DNA of 64,000 nt from DASQPR01 sp963836775. Its GTDB lineage: Bacteria > Actinomycetota > Actinomycetes > Mycobacteriales > Micromonosporaceae. This document shows positions 42,548 to 52,689 of the stretch, one piece after another (within the stretch, counting starts at the first letter, position 1; every line of letters starts with the position of its first letter). The position numbers were made by a program, and so were the translations under genes. The notes under the pieces are model-generated. The model was given only the letters and a program-made list of their open reading frames with translations. It had not been told where the DNA came from and ran no database searches. Location: NCBI GenBank assembly GCA_963836775.1, contig CAWIKR010000003.1, positions 1,054,001 to 1,118,000 of the forward strand. Direction: 5' to 3'.

Positions 42548-42622
42548 GTGATCAAGTGCACGATCTTGAGCAGTGGGGACGCTATAGCGACCTTAGATGC
42601 ACACGATCTTGCACTTGATGAC
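42548..42622. repeat. 75-bp near-perfect palindrome after hisF
   Basis: The sequence begins GTGATCAAGTGCA, has a central GACGCTATAGCGACC and ends GCACTTGATGAC. Nearly every base of the left half has its complement in the right half, with one base of length difference. It lies between convergent genes, 40 bp after the hisF stop, where a bidirectional terminator would be expected. A partial echo (GTACTTGATCAT) follows at 42623-42634. Confidence 0.75.
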
Positions 42623-42775
42623 GTACTTGATCATGGGGCCCCGGCCAGGGCGGAAAGTGGACTCTGGTTGCTGCTCGGACGCCCGTTTGACAGCAGTGAC
42701 AGTCCAGTTTTTCGCGCTACCGGATCCAGATGGTACGGGCCGGGTGACGGTCCGATCGTCGGACTTAGTCGGACA

Positions 42776-43069
42776 TTAGAACGGGCCCTGCAACGGGATC
42801 CGGGGCTTGTGCGCCGACCAGCACACCTGGAACAGGTCGTTCCATGCGGCTTCGGTGTCCAGGCCGTAGGCGACCGCCTTGTCGCGTACCAGGTGATAGA
42901 ACTTGCCGTCGTCGCGGATCGCGCCGACCAGCACCAGGTTGTCGCCGTCGCGGGCATAGGCCCAGACGCGGGCGTCGGTGGTCGGCTCCGCGTAGATCTC
43001 GATGACGCGAGGCTCGCCGCCCCGATCGAGCCACCGAAATGTGGTGACGAATTCCTGGTTCTCGTCCAT
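42776..43069 (-). CDS. Hypothetical protein, 97 residues
   Basis: No family is recognised. The small soluble protein begins MDENQEFVTTFRWLDRGGEP and has alternating strands (VIEIYAEPTTDARVWAYARD, NLVLVGAIRDDGKFYHLVRD), then a helix with several aromatic residues (AAWNDLFQVCWSAH). The start at 43069 is chosen because the upstream residues in the open frame are untypical. TACCGT lies 9 nt upstream and could give a near-leaderless transcript. It stands alone between hisF (convergent) and an ABC transporter operon (divergent). Confidence 0.6.
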   Translation of the reverse strand: MDENQEFVTTFRWLDRGGEPRVIEIYAEPTTDARVWAYARDGDNLVLVGAIRDDGKFYHLVRDKAVAYGLDTEAAWNDLFQVCWSAHKPRIPLQGPF

Positions 43070-43191
43070 CGCAATTCCACGGTAACCGTCCCACTCGCAA
43101 ATTCCGGACCGCATGGTTGGCGGGCCTCACCGGCCACGGTGGACGGCCAAACGGGTCGCGATGTCCCGGGCCGGTTTGGCAAGCTGTCGGA

Positions 43192-44145
43192 ATGCCTCCC
43201 GCCGTTGAGATATCCGCACTGACTCGGGTGTTCCCCCCGGCCGGCCGCAGTGCCGAGGCCCGCGTCGCACTCGACCACGTCGACCTGACCATCGACGAGG
43301 GCGAGGTGCACGGGCTGCTCGGACCCAACGGCGCCGGCAAGACCACGTTGTGCAAGATCCTGTCCACGGTGTTGTTGCCGACGTCTGGATCGGCCCGGGT
43401 GGCGGGGCTGGACGTGGTCGCCGACACCGCCCGCGTCCGCCCGCTGATCGGCATCGTCTTCGGCGGCGAGCGCGGCCTCTACACCCGCCTGACCGCCCGG
43501 CAGAACCTGCGGTATTGGGCGGCGCTGTACCGCGTACCGAATCGTGCCGCCCAGGCCCGGGTCGAGGATCTGCTCCAGACGGTCGGCCTTGTGGACCGCG
43601 CTGACCAGCGGGTGGAGACCTTCTCGCGGGGCATGAAGCAGCGCTTGCACCTGGCCCGCGGCCTGATCGGGGATCCGCGGGTGCTGTTCCTGGACGAGCC
43701 GACGACCGGCATGGACCCGGTGGCCGCGCACGAGTTCCGGGCGCTGGTCGGGCGGCAGCGGGCGGCCGGCCGCACCATCCTGCTCACCACCCACGACATG
43801 GCCGAGGCCGAGGCGGTGTGCGACCGGGTGACCCTGATCGACGCCGGCAAGCTGCTGCGGACCGAGAGCCCGCGGACGATCGGCGGCTGGATCTCGGCTT
43901 ACGAGCGGGTCGATGCGCGCGCGGTCTCGACTCCGGTCCGGGATCGGATCGCCGAGCTCAGCGGCGTCGCCTCGATCGAAGACCTGGAGGCCGACACGAT
44001 CCGGGTGCACACCAACGCCGACGGCGCCGCCGGCGCGGTGCTCAAAGTGCTGGTGGACAACGGGATCTACGGCATCAGCACCGGCCGGCCGTCGCTGGAA
44101 GAGGTCTACCTGCAGGTGATCGGCTCGCGGGGGATGGGCGTATGA
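43192..44145 (+). CDS. ABC-2 type exporter ATP-binding protein
   Basis: This is the ATPase of a daunorubicin/Nod-type exporter. Walker A is GPNGAGKTTLCKILS (about residue 46), the Q-loop region FGGERGLYTRLTARQNL, the signature FSRGMKQRLHLARGLIGDP (unusual FSRGM in place of LSGGQ, as is common in this subfamily), Walker B VLFLDEPTTGMDP, and the H-loop TTHDMAEAEAVCD. A C-terminal regulatory extension of about 90 residues follows. ATG 43192 is used rather than an upstream in-frame start because homologues begin near PAVEISALTRVF. The stop overlaps the first permease gene (ATGA). The cargo is unknown. Confidence 0.92.
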   Translation: MPPAVEISALTRVFPPAGRSAEARVALDHVDLTIDEGEVHGLLGPNGAGKTTLCKILSTVLLPTSGSARVAGLDVVADTARVRPLIGIVFGGERGLYTRLTARQNLRYWAALYRVPNRAAQARVEDLLQTVGLVDRADQRVETFSRGMKQRLHLARGLIGDPRVLFLDEPTTGMDPVAAHEFRALVGRQRAAGRTILLTTHDMAEAEAVCDRVTLIDAGKLLRTESPRTIGGWISAYERVDARAVSTPVRDRIAELSGVASIEDLEADTIRVHTNADGAAGAVLKVLVDNGIYGISTGRPSLEEVYLQVIGSRGMGV

Positions 44146-44909
44146 CCGCGTTTCTGGGCGGGGTCCGGCTGCAGTTCGCGATGTTCCGGCGGGCCTGGGA
44201 CAACCTCTTGGCGCTGATCACGGTGCCGCTGTTCACCATCGCGTTCCTGGCGATCACCCGGCACGCCGGGCGCCCCGACCTGGCCGCGTACGCCGTCATC
44301 GGCCCGGCCGTGGTGGCGGTGCTGGGCATGGCCATCCTCACCTCCGGCGAGGTGGTGGCCAGCGATCGCTACACCGGTGTGATCGAGTTGAGCCTCGCGA
44401 CCCCGAGCCCGCTCGCAGTGGTGGTTCTCGGGCGTATCTTCGTCGTTACCTTCGTCAGCCTGATCGGTGTCCTGGAGGCGGTGGTGGTCGCCCGGTTGCT
44501 CTTCGGGGTCGTCCTGCGGGTGCCGCATCCGGCACAGTTGACCGGCGTGGTCGTGCTGGCGGTCCTGGCGATGGCGGGCACCGCGCTGGTGATGGCGGCC
44601 GTGTTCGTCGCGGCCCGGTCCGCGCGGACCTTCCAGAACACCATCTCCTACCCTCTCTACCTGCTCGGCGGCGCGTTCGTGCCGGTCGCCCTGCTGCCCG
44701 GCTGGATGCATCCGGTGGCCCGTGTGGTGTTCCTGTCCTGGGCGACGGATCTGATGCGGGACTGCATGGCCGCCGCGCCGGTGACCGACTACTGGCCGCG
44801 GATGGGCATCGTGGCCGGCCTCGGGGCGGCGTCATTCGTCGCCGGGTTCATTGTGCTGGCGCGGGTCATCGACCGAGCTCGTGCCACTGGGCAGGTGGGG
44901 CATGAGTAG
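44142..44909 (+). CDS. ABC-2 type exporter permease 1
   Basis: This six-helix ABC-2 membrane subunit has 255 residues: helices near residues 22-42, 52-72, 95-117, 130-155, 163-182 and 220-242. It contains LGMAILTSGEVVASDRYTGV and a SYPLYLLGGAFVPVALLPGW motif typical of the last third of DrrB-like permeases. The ATG overlaps the ATPase stop and the end overlaps the second permease by 8 bp, so ATPase and both permeases form one operon and probably one heterodimeric-permease exporter. Confidence 0.88.
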   Translation: MTAFLGGVRLQFAMFRRAWDNLLALITVPLFTIAFLAITRHAGRPDLAAYAVIGPAVVAVLGMAILTSGEVVASDRYTGVIELSLATPSPLAVVVLGRIFVVTFVSLIGVLEAVVVARLLFGVVLRVPHPAQLTGVVVLAVLAMAGTALVMAAVFVAARSARTFQNTISYPLYLLGGAFVPVALLPGWMHPVARVVFLSWATDLMRDCMAAAPVTDYWPRMGIVAGLGAASFVAGFIVLARVIDRARATGQVGHE

Positions 44910-45699
44910 GACCACGCTGACCGCGTTGCGCTACGCCGGCATCTCGGCGCTGCACGATCTGTCCGCGATCTACACCTGGAAGACCTGGACCTTCGGCTGG
45001 CTCTCGCGCGTGCTCTGCCAGGTGGCCTTCTTCGCGGTCATCGGGCGCCTGCTCGGCTCACCGGAGACGACGCACTACCTGCTGATCGGCAACGCCGTGG
45101 TGATCGCCGTGATGGAGTCGGCGTTCGTCAACGCCTCGAGTTCCTGGGAGCGCGGACTGGGCACGTTGCCACTGCTGGTGGCGGCCCCGACCAACCTGTT
45201 CGTCGTGTTCGTCGGCCGAAGCATCCAGTGGATCATCAGCGGGGTGGCGTGCTCGACGATCGCGCTCTACGCCCTGGCGCCCCTGTTCGGCGTGCCGCTG
45301 CACTGGCCCACGGCGCTGCTCGCGGTGCCGTTGATCATCCTGGTCTCGCTGAGTTCCTACTGCCTCGCGCTGACCCTGGCCGGGCTGGTGCTGCGCGCAC
45401 CGATGGTGCGCAACATCGTGGGAAACCTGACCTGGTGGACGGTTGCGCTGGTGGGTGGGGTGCAGGTTCCGACGGACTTCTGGCCCTCCTGGGTACGCGT
45501 AACCGGGGCGGCCCTGCCGCTGACCCACGGTCTGGACGGCGTGCGCACCGCGCTGGCCGGCGGATCGGTCGCCCGGATCGGCCGGGACGCGTTGCTGGAG
45601 GTCGCCGTCGGCGGGCTGTGGCTGATCGTGGCAGCGCTGTCGTTCCGATGGCTGGCCGAGGGCGGCCGCAAGACCGGCACCATCGAGTTCGGGGAGTGA
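44902..45699 (+). CDS. ABC-2 type exporter permease 2
   Basis: This is a second, divergent ABC-2 permease of 265 residues with six hydrophobic segments. Conserved features are VMESAFVNASSSWERGLGTL in the first cytoplasmic loop and NLTWWTVALVGGVQVPTDFW then PLTHGLDGVRTALAG near the C-terminus. ATG 44902 lies within the end of permease 1, and an upstream in-frame start at 44851 would extend the overlap without adding conserved sequence. A dissimilar permease pair with one ATPase is typical of antibiotic or lipid exporters. The cargo is not predictable. Confidence 0.88.
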   Translation: MSRTTLTALRYAGISALHDLSAIYTWKTWTFGWLSRVLCQVAFFAVIGRLLGSPETTHYLLIGNAVVIAVMESAFVNASSSWERGLGTLPLLVAAPTNLFVVFVGRSIQWIISGVACSTIALYALAPLFGVPLHWPTALLAVPLIILVSLSSYCLALTLAGLVLRAPMVRNIVGNLTWWTVALVGGVQVPTDFWPSWVRVTGAALPLTHGLDGVRTALAGGSVARIGRDALLEVAVGGLWLIVAALSFRWLAEGGRKTGTIEFGE

Positions 45700-45730
45700 A
45701 CGGGCGGCGCGCCCGATCCGGCGGCATTAG

Positions 45731-45736
45731 TAAGGT
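45731..45736 (+). promoter_or_regulatory. Candidate -10 box, GH20 gene (leaderless)
   Basis: TAAGGT ends 6 nt before the ATG at 45743, with no Shine-Dalgarno sequence between, consistent with a leaderless transcript independent of the upstream ABC operon. Confidence 0.5.
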
Positions 45737-45742
45737 GTCCTA

Positions 45743-47149
45743 ATGGATCTCATCCCTCGTCCCACATCCTTCCGGCAGCACGATGGTCGCCTCGGGCTCA
45801 CCGATCTGGCGCCGCCGAGCGGGCCGGCCGAGATCGTCGAGCTGGCGGTCGAGGTGCTCGGTGCCCGGGCCACCGGCGCGTTCAGCATCGACGACTCCGC
45901 CTCGGACCTGGGCGACGAGGGTTACCGGCTGGTCATCACCGCCTCGGGTGTCCGAGCCAGCGCGCGTACGCTGACCGGGCTGCGCTGGGCCGTCGCCACC
46001 CTGCGGCAGCTCGCCGATCATGAGTACCCGCTGGTCGACATCACTGACGTGCCGCGGTTCGGATGGCGCGGCGCGCTGCTCGACGTGGCGCGGTGGTGCC
46101 ACCCGATCGACTTCGTCCGCCGCTTCGTCGACGCCATGTCGCTGCACAAGCTCAACACCCTGCATCTGCACCTGACCGACGACCAGGGGTGGCGCTTCGA
46201 GGTGCAGAAATATCCGCTGCTGACCGAGGTCGGCTCGGTTCGTGCGTCCTCCGGCGTGGGCCTGTCCCGGACCGAGTTCGACGGCGTGCCGCACGGCGGC
46301 TTCTACACCCAGACGCAGTTGCGGGATCTGGTCGCTTACGCCGCCCGGCGCGGCGTCCGGGTGATGCCGGAGATCGACCTGCCGGGGCACATGCAGGCGG
46401 CCATTTCGGCCTATCCGGAGCTCGGCAACGACCCGTCGGCGCACCTTCCGGTGCGGACCACCTGGGGCATCTCGTCGCACATCCTGAACTGCGAGCCGGC
46501 CACGGTGGCGTTCGTCCGGGACGTTCTGGACGAGGTGGTCGACGTGTTCCCGTTCGAGCTGATTCACGTCGGCGGCGACGAGGTGCCGCCGACCGAGTGG
46601 CGGTCATCGGAGTCGGCTCGGGCGCTGGCAGCGTCGGCCGGGCTGCCCGACGTCGAGCACCTGGTCGGCTGGTGGACCCGGGAGATGGGCCGGCATCTCG
46701 AGCAGTACGGTCGCCGAGTCGCCGGCTGGGACGAGATCCTGGACGCCGGTGCTCCGCCCGGCGCCACCGTCTTCGCCTGGCGGGACAACTCCTTTGTCGC
46801 GCGCGCACTGGCCGCCGGACACCAGGTGGTCGCCGCGCCGCAGGAGTACTTCTACCTGGACTGGGCCGAGGGCGATCAGCCCGGCGAACCGGTGGCGATC
46901 CCGAACGGCATCACGCCGCTGGAGCGGGTCGCTTCCTACCAGCCGGGCGACGTGCTCGGCATGCAGGGCCAGCTGTGGAGCGAATATCTGCCGCGGCCGG
47001 AACTGGTCGGCTACCGGGCGTTCCCGCGGCTGGCCGCGATCGCCGAGATCGGCTGGACCGGTGGCACCGACGTCGATGACTTCCGGTCGCGATTCGCCAC
47101 CCACCGGCGGCGGCTGGACGCGCTCGGAATCGCGTACCGCTGGATCTGA
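45743..47149 (+). CDS. GH20 beta-N-acetylhexosaminidase
   Basis: This hydrolase removes terminal GlcNAc or GalNAc by substrate-assisted catalysis. The N-terminal GH20b-like domain (about 1-90) precedes the TIM barrel. DVPRFGWRGALLDVARWCHP opens the barrel, LHLTDDQGWRFEVQKYPLLT is typical, and the catalytic pair is the Asp-Glu of ELIHVGGDEVPPTEW (about residue 280). The wall of the active site includes AGWDEILDAG and GMQGQLWSEYL. At 468 residues it is of normal size. No signal peptide is evident, so it may act on imported sugars, for example recycled wall or chitin fragments (inference). Confidence 0.93.
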   Translation: MDLIPRPTSFRQHDGRLGLTDLAPPSGPAEIVELAVEVLGARATGAFSIDDSASDLGDEGYRLVITASGVRASARTLTGLRWAVATLRQLADHEYPLVDITDVPRFGWRGALLDVARWCHPIDFVRRFVDAMSLHKLNTLHLHLTDDQGWRFEVQKYPLLTEVGSVRASSGVGLSRTEFDGVPHGGFYTQTQLRDLVAYAARRGVRVMPEIDLPGHMQAAISAYPELGNDPSAHLPVRTTWGISSHILNCEPATVAFVRDVLDEVVDVFPFELIHVGGDEVPPTEWRSSESARALAASAGLPDVEHLVGWWTREMGRHLEQYGRRVAGWDEILDAGAPPGATVFAWRDNSFVARALAAGHQVVAAPQEYFYLDWAEGDQPGEPVAIPNGITPLERVASYQPGDVLGMQGQLWSEYLPRPELVGYRAFPRLAAIAEIGWTGGTDVDDFRSRFATHRRRLDALGIAYRWI

Positions 47150-47190
47150 GACAGCAACCGTCACGGACCGTGGCCCCGCGCGGCGGGCGG

Positions 47191-47290
47191 CCCCCCGCTG
47201 CGCGGGGGTTTGCTCTGCACACTATGGGTAACACGTCACGCAGCGTGAACTGTTACCCAGAATGTGCAAAGCAAACCCCCTGCAGGGGGT
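47191..47290. repeat. Compound palindrome between convergent genes
   Basis: Two 30-nt arms, 47204-47233 (GGGGGTTTGCT ... GGGTAACA) and 47251-47280 (TGTTACCCA ... AGCAAACCCCC), are complementary at 27 of 30 positions around a small inner stem CACGC-A-GCGTG. Each outer end overlaps its own GC hairpin followed by TTTGCT: CCCCCGC..GCGGGGG at 47192-47208 and, on the other strand, ACCCCCTGCAGGGGGT at 47275-47290. It lies between the convergent GH20 and YczE genes, so it could terminate both. Its size and symmetry also suit a small mobile or recombination element. Confidence 0.8.
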
Positions 47291-47401
47291 ATCCCGGCCG
47301 GTGCGGCGAAACGGCTCGACCAGCGATTTTGTCGATGAAGCAGCGGGCGGCGAAGGCCGCGGGCGGTTACGAACCGTAGCAACCGTGGAAGTGACGGATT
47401 G

Positions 47402-48079
47402 TCACGCCTCGGCTAGTTGCGGTTCGCGAATGGTGGCGGCCGCCGCCGGCGAGGCAGCAGGGTCGGGCGTCGCGAACATCGGGATGGTTACGTGCATGAT
47501 CGGGCCGATGGTGACCGCATAGACCAGCGTCAGCCAGCCCACCTTGCCGCCCATCGCAAAACCGGCCGCCAGCACAGTGACTTCGATCAAGGTTCGGACC
47601 AGGCGGATCGAGCCATACCACCGACCGTCCCAGCGAGCCACGAGACCGGTCATGATGCCGTCCCGCGGGCCCGGTCCGGTGCGTGAGCCGAGGTAGAGCC
47701 CGGATGCCACGCCAACCATGAGGATGCCGCTCACGCCGACCAGCCACCGGAGCCACAGCGCGTGCGGATGGGGGATCCACGAGGTCGCGGTGACCGAGGC
47801 GCCGATCAGGATCACGTTGCTGACCGTGCCCAGGCCGGGCTTCTGCCGGATCGGGATCCAGCACAGCAGGACGGCCGCGCCGACCAGGATGACCACCGTG
47901 CCGACGCCCAGGCCGAGGATGCGCGCCAGGCCGACGTGGAACACGTCCCACGGGTCCAGGCCCAGATTGGACGCGATCATCAGGCTCGTCGAGCTGCCGT
48001 AGAGGACCAGGCCGACGTAGAGCGACACGAGCCGGCGCGCCGGCCGGTAGGAGAGCGGCAGGTTGCCAAGCTTGGTCAT
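47402..48079 (-). CDS. yczE: YczE-like membrane protein
   Basis: This is an integral membrane protein of the YitT/YczE group, 225 residues, with about five to six helices. It has LVSLYVGLVLYGSSTSLMIA then SNLGLDPWDVFHVGLAR, the signature of the family, and GSRTGPGPRDGIMTGLVAR in a cytoplasmic loop. ATG 48079 is chosen over longer in-frame starts because homologues begin just before the first helix. The divergent neighbour is a MocR regulator; yczR-yczE divergent pairs are known, with YczR controlling yczE. The transported substrate, if any, is unknown. Confidence 0.85.
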   Translation of the reverse strand: MTKLGNLPLSYRPARRLVSLYVGLVLYGSSTSLMIASNLGLDPWDVFHVGLARILGLGVGTVVILVGAAVLLCWIPIRQKPGLGTVSNVILIGASVTATSWIPHPHALWLRWLVGVSGILMVGVASGLYLGSRTGPGPRDGIMTGLVARWDGRWYGSIRLVRTLIEVTVLAAGFAMGGKVGWLTLVYAVTIGPIMHVTIPMFATPDPAASPAAAATIREPQLAEA

Positions 48080-48097
48080 AAGTGCCACTCTGGTGGC

Positions 48098-48162
48098 CAA
48101 TCGAGCCAGAATAAAGAGCCAGTTTCCATCAAGTGGCTGCCACTGTGCCAGCCACAATCGAG
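48098..48162. promoter_or_regulatory. Direct repeats in the yczE-yczR intergenic region
   Basis: CAATCGAG occurs twice in the same orientation at 48098-48105 and 48155-48162, each preceded by GGC or GCCA. Between them GTGGCTGCCAC and TGCCAGCCAC form small inverted and direct repeats of the GTGGC core. MocR-type regulators bind direct repeats between divergent genes, so this is a plausible YczR operator. Confidence 0.45.
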
Positions 48163-48190
48163 ACGGCGTTGATCGGCGGGAGGCGCCCTC

Positions 48191-49630
48191 GTGACGCAAT
48201 TGATCCGTGGCACGCAATTGGCCCGGCTCCTGGGCGCCTGGCAATCGCACGGGCCGGATTATGTGGCGCTGGCGGACACAGTCCGCGCGCTGCTCACCGA
48301 TGGTCGGTTGGCTTTGGGCGTACGCCTGCCGGCCGAGCGCGAGCTAGCCGAAACACTCGGCATCAGCCGCACCACGGTGTCCGCGGCCTACGCCGAGTTG
48401 CGTACCTCCGGGCACCTGACCAGCCGCCGGGGCGCCGGCAGCTGGACCACCGTTCCGGGCGGCACCCGGATGGCCTACTCCGGCCTCTGGTCGGCCCCGG
48501 ACTCGGCTCCGGATCTGCTGGACATGGCCACTGCGGCGCTGGCGGCACCGGCCGAGATGATGGAGGCGACCGCCGAGGCGATGGCGGTCCTTCCGCGATA
48601 CCTGTCCGGGACCGGCTACCACCCGATCGGCATCCTGGATCTGCGCGCCGTGATCGCGGAGATGTACGAAGCCCGAGGGCTGCCGACCGCGCCCGACCAG
48701 ATCATGGTCACCAACGGCGTCCAGCACGCGCTCGATCTCGCCGTCCGCCTGCTGGTCCCGCCCGCCAGCGCGGTGGTGACCGAGTCGCCGACCTATCCGA
48801 ACGCGCTGGCCACCTTCGCGTCGCGGCGCGCCCGGATCAGCACCTATGGCGTCGGCGCCGGCGGCTGGGACGAGGACCTGCTGCTCACCACCATCAAGCA
48901 GGCGGGCGCACGGATCGCCTACCTGATTCCGGAGTTCCACAACCCGACCGGACATCTGATGCCCGAAGATCTGCGGGCGAAGCTCCCGGCGGCGGCGCAT
49001 GCGGCCGGCACCGACCTGGTGATCGACGAGTCGTTTGTGGACCTCAATCTGTCCGAGACGCCGATGCCGCCGCCGATTGCGCACTGGGACCGGCACGCTC
49101 GTGTGCTGACCATCGGCGGGATGAGCAAGCCCTACTGGGGCGGCCTGCGGATCGGCTGGATCCGGGCCACCGAACCGGTGGTGCAGCGGCTGGCCGCGGC
49201 CCGAGTCGGGGTCGACATGGCCGGGCCGGTGCTCGATCAGCTGGTCTCGGTGGCGCTGCTGCGCCGCGCCGACCAGATCGTCGGCGCGCGCCGGGTGCAG
49301 TTGCGGGAGCAGCGCGACGCGCTGGTTTCCGCGGTCCGGGCCAAGCTTCCGAACTGGCACTTCACCGTGCCCGAGGGCGGCGTGACACTGTGGGCCGAAC
49401 TCGATGGTCCGGTGTCCAGCGGTCTGGTGCGCGCGGCCGAGTCGTTCGGCGTACGCCTGGCTCCGGGCCCGCGCTTCGGCGTGGACGGGACTCTGGAGCG
49501 ATTCCTGCGCCTGCCGTTCACCATGCCGGTGCCCGAACTGCTCGAGGCTGTGGACCGAATCGTCGCCGCGACGCATGAAATCAGCCGCGGCACCCGCCGC
49601 ACCTGGGACACCCCCGCTCTGGTTGCCTGA
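48191..49630 (+). CDS. yczR: MocR/GntR-type regulator with aminotransferase domain (YczR-like)
   Basis: This is a PLP-dependent transcription factor of 479 residues. The N-terminal GntR winged helix (about 30-90: LALGVRLPAERELAETLGIS then RTTVSAAYAELRTSGHLTSR) is followed by a class I aminotransferase-like domain (about 120-460) with MVTNGVQHALDLAV, PEFHNPTGHLMP, VIDESFVDL and the PLP lysine in IGGMSKPYWGGLRIGW. GTG 48191 follows GGGAGGCG. It is divergent from yczE, the partner gene for this subgroup. The effector is unknown. Confidence 0.9.
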   Translation: MTQLIRGTQLARLLGAWQSHGPDYVALADTVRALLTDGRLALGVRLPAERELAETLGISRTTVSAAYAELRTSGHLTSRRGAGSWTTVPGGTRMAYSGLWSAPDSAPDLLDMATAALAAPAEMMEATAEAMAVLPRYLSGTGYHPIGILDLRAVIAEMYEARGLPTAPDQIMVTNGVQHALDLAVRLLVPPASAVVTESPTYPNALATFASRRARISTYGVGAGGWDEDLLLTTIKQAGARIAYLIPEFHNPTGHLMPEDLRAKLPAAAHAAGTDLVIDESFVDLNLSETPMPPPIAHWDRHARVLTIGGMSKPYWGGLRIGWIRATEPVVQRLAAARVGVDMAGPVLDQLVSVALLRRADQIVGARRVQLREQRDALVSAVRAKLPNWHFTVPEGGVTLWAELDGPVSSGLVRAAESFGVRLAPGPRFGVDGTLERFLRLPFTMPVPELLEAVDRIVAATHEISRGTRRTWDTPALVA

Positions 49631-49792
49631 ACCGATTTGGAATCGCCTCAGCTTCCGCTGGCGGCGTTGCCGAAAGTCTTGAGTGCCATTGCACACGACG
49701 ACTTCCGGCGCCTTGCCAGCGAAACCTGATGCGGTCCCAAATCTAGGCCGCGAAACGTCAGGTCAGAGCAATTGAGAGATCGATGGAACGAA

Positions 49793-49830
49793 CGACGGTG
49801 GCCCGGACTGATCGTCCGGGGCCACCGTCG
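49793..49830. terminator. Bidirectional terminator between yczR and a membrane-protein gene
   Basis: CGACGGTGGCCCGGAC (49793-49808) and GTCCGGGGCCACCGTCG (49814-49830) pair over 16 positions with one bulge, around a 5-nt loop, between convergent genes. The 214-bp gap holds nothing else that I can recognise. Confidence 0.7.
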
Positions 49831-49844
49831 CACATAGATCTGCG

Positions 49845-50444
49845 TTAGCCGTTCGGGTTGTTCGGGTCCTGAGCGGGCATCTGCGCGGTCGGGGCCGCCG
49901 GGTCGGTCGGCTGTACCGAGACCTGGCCGGGGGAGTACTGCGCCGGCGGGTAGGTCGGCGCCGGCTTCGCCGTCGCGTTCGGGATGGCGACGGTGTTCTG
50001 CATCTGGCCGAAGTGGTTCAGCACGGCGCCAGCCGCCGCGACAAGGGCGCCAAGGAGCTGCAGGATGCCACCCCAGCCGACGCCCACTCCGGATCCGCCC
50101 CAGAAGCAGAAGCCGAAGATGTCGACCAGCACGAACAGCGCGAGGCCGACCTGCAGGTGATGCCGGTTCAGGCCGACCTTCGCCTGATCGCGCTTCCACC
50201 AGGTGTCTACCACCGCGGTGCCGAGAAGCAGAAGGGTGGCGAGGATGACGAAGATGCCGAGCGGCCGGAAAGCGCTGCCCCAAAGGCTCAGACCGTCACC
50301 GTTGGAACCGGCGTAGGACACCGTCCGGGCTCCGGAGAAGATCAGGACGATGAGTGTGCCAGCGAGGACCAGCAGATCCGCGAGCGAGATCGCGATGGTC
50401 GACCCAGCGCGGGCCGAGGTGGCCGGAGTGGGCTCCGGGTTCAT
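49845..50444 (-). CDS. Unrecognised four-helix membrane protein
   Basis: No family is recognised. The 199-residue protein has a short polar N-terminus, four transmembrane helices (about residues 18-37, 58-78, 98-118 and 122-142) and a 50-residue Pro/Ala/Gln-rich cytoplasmic or external tail ending DPNNPNG. Its last loop is glycine-rich (GGSGVGVGWGGILQLLG). ATG 50444 follows AGGAGTAAGTC, a good RBS. It is next to a long-chain acyl-CoA ligase gene on the same strand, with a 128-bp gap in which CCAAGCTTTGG and other short repeats occur. No role can be assigned. Confidence 0.65.
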   Translation of the reverse strand: MNPEPTPATSARAGSTIAISLADLLVLAGTLIVLIFSGARTVSYAGSNGDGLSLWGSAFRPLGIFVILATLLLLGTAVVDTWWKRDQAKVGLNRHHLQVGLALFVLVDIFGFCFWGGSGVGVGWGGILQLLGALVAAAGAVLNHFGQMQNTVAIPNATAKPAPTYPPAQYSPGQVSVQPTDPAAPTAQMPAQDPNNPNG

Positions 50445-50572
50445 GACTTACTCCTATCGCCAAGCAATTACGAGGGGTTTGCCAAGCTTTGGTGATCCTA
50501 GCGGCAGGTTCCTAAACCCGCATTGGTTGGAGATCACCAAAGTGCCAACTTGGCAGTGCAGGTCAGCCCGGC

Positions 50573-52405
<1,833 letters not shown>

Positions 52406-52593
52406 CGCGTTATGTCCTTCGGGTGTCATCGACGTGTCGACGTCACATCGCTTGTGTTACCGAAGGGTAGGCCGGATGTGAGCCAGTGAACAGACCCTGA
52501 GGGCGCGTTCGCTTTCCGGGGTTGGCCTGCGACAGCGTGTCGTCAGCGGTCCGGATTCACCACCTGCGGATGGCCTGGCGACCTCGACAGTAT

Positions 52594-52631
52594 GTCCCGA
52601 CTTGCCGGGTGAGCTCCCGGCAAGTCGGGAC
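52594..52631. terminator. Perfect 16-bp stem-loop
   Basis: GTCCCGACTTGCCGGG (52594-52609) pairs perfectly with CCCGGCAAGTCGGGAC (52616-52631) around a 6-nt loop. It lies 59 bp downstream of the minus-strand gene ending at 52690 and upstream of the acyl-CoA ligase start, so it probably terminates the former. Confidence 0.7.
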
Positions 52632-52689
52632 TCCTTAACTGGACCGGTAGCGGCGCGCCGGGTTTGTCAGTAGCAGCGCGCTGCTGTTG

